Of a stretch of 64,000 nt of DNA, positions 61,173-64,000 are shown in pieces. The DNA comes from an uncultured Acidimicrobiales bacterium (GTDB lineage: Bacteria; Actinomycetota; Acidimicrobiia; Acidimicrobiales; Bin134). The number at the start of each line of letters is the position of its first letter. Position 1 is the stretch's first letter. Below the pieces are notes generated by a model that saw only the letters and a program-made list of their open reading frames with translations, did no database searches and was not told the origin of the DNA. Made by a program: the position numbers and the translations under genes. Location of the stretch: positions 3,349,076 through 3,413,075 of the forward strand of contig OX638344.1 in assembly GCA_951813555.1 (NCBI GenBank), read 5' to 3'.

Positions 61173-61715
61173 CTACAGCCTTGTGACCGCGAGGCCATCG
61201 ATCTCGGTGCCGGTGACCTCATAGCGGTAGCTCTGCATCTGCTCGGGGCGCTGGCGCCACCATTCCAACAGCGGCTCGCGCACCCAGCGGGGGCTCTGGA
61301 CCAAGCGGGCTTCGCAATCGTCGGAATCATAGAAATCAGCGTGCTCCACGATGCCGTCGGGATCTTCCAGGACAATCTCGCCGTTCCAATCAACCGCCCG
61401 ATGGACCTCCACCTGCATCAGCCAGCCCAAGTCAGCGAAATCAACCGTGATCTCATACAGCGGCCCATCCCAAAGAAGCACTTGAATGCCCGTCTCCTCA
61501 AGCACCTCCCTACCCAACGCCTCGAGGAACGTCTCCCCCGGATCCACCACTCCGCCAGGTGTGCTCCATTCCACCGAGTCGTTGCGGCGCCGGTTGCGCA
61601 CCAGCAGCAGTTGCTCTCCCTGAAGGACAACTCCCCCGGCCACCGCCCAATCCCGAACTCGCTCCGGCACCCCTCCAGTATGGCCCGATCCAGCGACAAC
61701 ACGCCCCGAGGTCAA
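61173..61715 (-). CDS. Nudix hydrolase
   Basis: 180-aa Nudix protein. Nudix box G-x5-E-x7-RE-x2-EE-x-G is complete (from GGVVDPGETFLEALGREVLEE). An 8-oxo-dGTP or other nucleotide clean-up role is possible, next to dinB, but unproven. The TTG at 61715 overlaps the HNH stop (TTGA) and suggests translational coupling; GTG at 61670 starts closer to the family N-terminus, with GGAGG almost touching it. Which one is used is unclear. Confidence 0.8.
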   Translation of the reverse strand: MTSGRVVAGSGHTGGVPERVRDWAVAGGVVLQGEQLLLVRNRRRNDSVEWSTPGGVVDPGETFLEALGREVLEETGIQVLLWDGPLYEITVDFADLGWLMQVEVHRAVDWNGEIVLEDPDGIVEHADFYDSDDCEARLVQSPRWVREPLLEWWRQRPEQMQSYRYEVTGTEIDGLAVTRL

Positions 61716-62983
61716 CTCAACAGCACAGACTGGCCATTGATGGGCCGCTGGTAGCTCACCCCTACATCAGGAAATGGATCAGCCTCGGGGGGAGGCGAAT
61801 TGGATAGGGACTTCCAAGGCGGGATGTCGGCGTAGGGCGAGGGCGGTGGTCGTAGTTCGTAGGCGCCGTTTCGGTTTCGGTGGACCGTCCAGCCGTCATC
61901 GTGGATGTTGTGGTGACAGCTCTTGCAGACCAGCACCAGGTTGTCGATGTCGGTGGGACCGCCGCTCAGCCATTCTTCGATGTGATGCGCTTCGCACCAC
62001 ACGGCTGATCGTCCGCAGCCGACACAGTGTTCGTCGCGAATGATGAGGGCGGCCCGCTGGGCATCAGTGGCCAAACGGTGTTTGCTCCCCACCCACAGTT
62101 CCTGGCCCTTGGAGTTGAACACGGCGGGCAAGACGTCGGCGTTGCAGGCCAGCCGCAGTGCCTCAGACACCGGCAGAGGCGTGCCGTCAAGCAGGCGGGC
62201 GTCAGCCAGCTTGTTGTTCAGCGCGTCCCAGTCGGCAGTCAAAATCAAAGTGGTGCCCTGCGGTTTGCGGTCTTTGGTGTCAGCACAGACCAGGTTCTCC
62301 AAGGCGTCGGCCATCCGCTGGTCGAACCCAGTTTGGTCGCCGGCTTTGCTGCTGTTGCGCAGGCGGCGCACCTCATCGGCCAGCGCAGCCTCCATACGGT
62401 TCCCCGCGACCGGGTCGAACCGGCCGTTCAAGACGAACATGCCGTCGTCAGGGGACTTGAAAAAGCGAAACGAGCGCCGCTCCCGCTGCTTGGCCATCAA
62501 CGAGGTACCGTCGTCGCCCGACTGCTCATGCTGATGGTCGCGAAGCGTCCGGGAGAACGTGCCGAAGTCTTCGCGTCGGGCCGCTTCCACCAGCACGCTT
62601 TCGTCAACCGGCCCCTGCGAAGCGGCCTTGGCGATCTGCTTGGCATGGGCCTCAGGAATCTCGCCGGCGCCCAGAGCATCGAGAGTCTCAGGAACCTGCG
62701 AAAGCTGAGAGGCCGTCTCCACTTCCCGGCGGGCCTGCTGCTTAGAAGCCTGCAACTCCTCCAACGCCACGCGCCGCGCCAAACCTTCGCCTCCCCGGCT
62801 GGCATACGCAGCCAACGTCTCCGTCTTCATCGCGGCCAGCCGAGCCTCGGCTTTCTTGATCACACCAAGCCGCACACGCAGCTCCAACAGCGACAGGTCA
62901 TCAACATCAACCGCCTCCGGCCAAACCGGCACCGAAGGCTCGAAACCAGCTCGTTTCCCCTGTTCAAGGGGCCTAAACTCCAT
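61712..62983 (-). CDS. DUF222/HNH endonuclease (13E12 repeat family)
   Basis: 423-aa protein of the actinobacterial 13E12/DUF222 type. N-terminal helical DUF222 region (DLSLLELRVRLGVIKKAEAR onward) and a C-terminal HNH nuclease with CVGCGRSAVWCEAHHIEEW and VCKSCHHNIHDDGW, all zinc cysteines and catalytic His present. These genes are multicopy in many actinobacteria; function not settled. ATG at 62983 gives MEFRPLEQ; the TATACT box 7 nt upstream suggests leaderless transcription. Confidence 0.9.
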   Translation of the reverse strand: MEFRPLEQGKRAGFEPSVPVWPEAVDVDDLSLLELRVRLGVIKKAEARLAAMKTETLAAYASRGGEGLARRVALEELQASKQQARREVETASQLSQVPETLDALGAGEIPEAHAKQIAKAASQGPVDESVLVEAARREDFGTFSRTLRDHQHEQSGDDGTSLMAKQRERRSFRFFKSPDDGMFVLNGRFDPVAGNRMEAALADEVRRLRNSSKAGDQTGFDQRMADALENLVCADTKDRKPQGTTLILTADWDALNNKLADARLLDGTPLPVSEALRLACNADVLPAVFNSKGQELWVGSKHRLATDAQRAALIIRDEHCVGCGRSAVWCEAHHIEEWLSGGPTDIDNLVLVCKSCHHNIHDDGWTVHRNRNGAYELRPPPSPYADIPPWKSLSNSPPPEADPFPDVGVSYQRPINGQSVLLS

Positions 62984-62996
62984 ACATGCAAGTATA
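62984..62996 (-). promoter_or_regulatory. -10 box, leaderless HNH gene
   Basis: TATACT (62996-62991, minus strand) lies 7 nt before the ATG at 62983. A transcript starting there would carry almost no leader. Confidence 0.45.
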
Positions 62997-63298
62997 CCGA
63001 CCCCAGTGACAACAACCCCCTGAAATAACGGGCATAAGCGAGAATATCTTGTCATTGATTGAATGTGATTTGCACATAAGCAACATCCCTCACATATTCC
63101 CGTTCTGTCGGTAAGTGAGGCCCTCCGTGGCCTGCCCACTGATCCATTTTCGCTGGTCGTCAAGGCAGTTCCTCGGGGCGTGGCCACCACTTTCGATCAC
63201 CTTTCGACGAGGGCCTCTACATCATAAGGCATGAGCAGGAGCAACTTGATCTCAAAATCATGAAGCCGCGATGACCACGGACGAATAGCTTCTCAAGG
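62997..63298. other. Intergenic region without recognised gene
   Basis: About 300 bp with lower GC than neighbours (TTGTCATTGATTGAATGTG near 63050). Divergent region between the HNH gene and an unknown gene. No RNA gene, repeat or clear operator was seen. Confidence 0.4.
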
Positions 63299-63964
63299 AT
63301 GCCTGAAGATGTCTTCAGCGTGGACCGCTGCCTTGCCTTCATTTTCGAAACCGAAACAGCGGTGACCTTCGTGGGGGAAGGCGTCCAGTCCATCGCTGAA
63401 TGGGACGCCACAAAAGACCGAAGAATCGTCGGCTTGCACTTGTTGGCCCAGAGTTTTGAGCGTCTCCTCAAGGTGACGAAGGCTCTCATACAACTGGGCG
63501 AAGAAGGCACCCTCCAATCGTCGAGGGAATTGAGAAATTTGTACGGGCATGTCCTCTCAGGGCTGCTTGACGACGTCTTGGCAGCATGCCGCAGTGATGA
63601 GACTTTCACCGCTGGTCCCGCCATCAGATGCGACATCGAATTCCTCGCTTCCAATGAACTCTGGCGGGCCATGCTTGATGTATTAAGCGAGCTTGGGTCA
63701 GGCGGTCGGTACCACGACCTCGACACGATGCTCGACGGAAATGCCAGACCGGAGAGCCCGCTGGACCTTTGGGAGATCATTGAAATGGATATCTGCAAGA
63801 CCGACCCGAAGTGGCTCGCCCTAATGGAGGCCGACCCAGCGGCATTCAGCCGCCAGTGGTATCCCGTCCTGTCAGAAATTCAAGCTGAGACACTCCATAG
63901 AGCGGCCGAGCGATCACCAGAATGTGGACTCTGGGCCCTGCCCAACAGAATGGTCGCACGATGA
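63299..63964 (+). CDS. Unrecognised protein of 221 aa
   Basis: I do not recognise the family. The ATG at 63299 starts MPEDVFSVDRCLAFIF; the protein is mixed alpha/beta and soluble, with no signal peptide or membrane segment. Two leucine-rich helical stretches are visible (LLAQSFERLLKVTKALIQLG; ELRNLYGHVLSGLLDDVLAA). Codon use looks less GC-biased than the neighbours, hinting at a recent arrival. It overlaps a following start by 4 nt (ATGA), so it is probably the first gene of a pair. Confidence 0.65.
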   Translation: MPEDVFSVDRCLAFIFETETAVTFVGEGVQSIAEWDATKDRRIVGLHLLAQSFERLLKVTKALIQLGEEGTLQSSRELRNLYGHVLSGLLDDVLAACRSDETFTAGPAIRCDIEFLASNELWRAMLDVLSELGSGGRYHDLDTMLDGNARPESPLDLWEIIEMDICKTDPKWLALMEADPAAFSRQWYPVLSEIQAETLHRAAERSPECGLWALPNRMVAR

Positions 63965-64000
63965 CAGGCACGATTAGCAGGTACTTGTACCTAGAGGACG
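63961..64000 (+). CDS. Start of next gene (cut by window edge)
   Basis: ATG at 63961 overlaps the stop of the previous gene (ATGA). The first residues read MTGTISRYLYLED and the frame is open to the edge. Too short to assign; the overlap suggests a functional link with the upstream gene. Confidence 0.5.
   Translation, partial: MTGTISRYLYLED

Overview
The window is a high-GC, gene-dense actinobacterial chromosome segment. The gene content (mycothiol/F420-type oxidoreductases, class E sortase, Septum_form lipoprotein, DUF3040, actinobacterial Suf order with a Rieske protein, many GTG/TTG starts) suggests an acidimicrobial-type actinomycete, perhaps free-living marine or host-associated. That placement is inference from gene content. 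No rRNA, tRNA, CRISPR array, prophage or insertion sequence was recognised.

Left part (1-8.3 kb, all leftward): an Fe-S assembly cluster (sufB, a small Cys-rich protein, sufD, a Rieske protein, sufC cut by the window edge) preceded by a gamma-carbonic-anhydrase-like protein, a flavin reductase, mutY, a CapA lipoprotein and an eIF2B-like protein. From 8.3 to 18.4 kb come mostly single housekeeping or envelope genes: a thioredoxin-fold protein, class I fumarase, an acyl-CoA ligase, a class E sortase with a Septum_form lipoprotein, a GH63-like hydrolase, a glycosyltransferase, a Nudix protein and a luciferase-like oxidoreductase.

18.5-23.6 kb is an aapJQMP amino-acid ABC importer whose first permease carries an N-terminal RDD domain. 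A VapBC-like toxin-antitoxin pair follows. At 24.4-26.8 kb two citrate-synthase paralogues are divergent; one has an N-terminal helix-turn-helix, and a dense set of ATTGAT-type palindromes lies between them. They adjoin meaB-mutB-mutA (methylmalonyl-CoA mutase), so this block probably handles propionyl-CoA.

31.9-42 kb looks like a catabolic/secondary-metabolism block: two amidohydrolases, a Ddn-type F420 protein, a DegT-family protein with His instead of the PLP lysine, an NTF2-like protein, a GMC oxidoreductase behind a terminator-like leader, TetR, a PPOX-fold protein, an acyl-CoA ligase and a luciferase-like enzyme.

42.1-49.6 kb is a tight seven-gene operon (ROK regulator, M20 amidohydrolase, sugar-type binding protein, permease, YhfX-like PLP enzyme, ATPase, NagB-like deaminase). 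It is the best candidate for an undescribed uptake-and-degradation pathway, possibly for an amino-sugar/amino-acid conjugate. After ribA and another luciferase-like gene there is a 35-bp tandem repeat array in which every unit encodes a hairpin (51.1-51.4 kb), then an alcohol dehydrogenase and an MFS exporter.

53.9-59.4 kb carries DUF2889, MoxR, DUF58 and TgpA-like genes. The right end holds DUF3040, dinB, a Nudix protein, an HNH/DUF222 protein and an unrecognised gene pair. Several convergent gene pairs have hairpins that span both stop codons.
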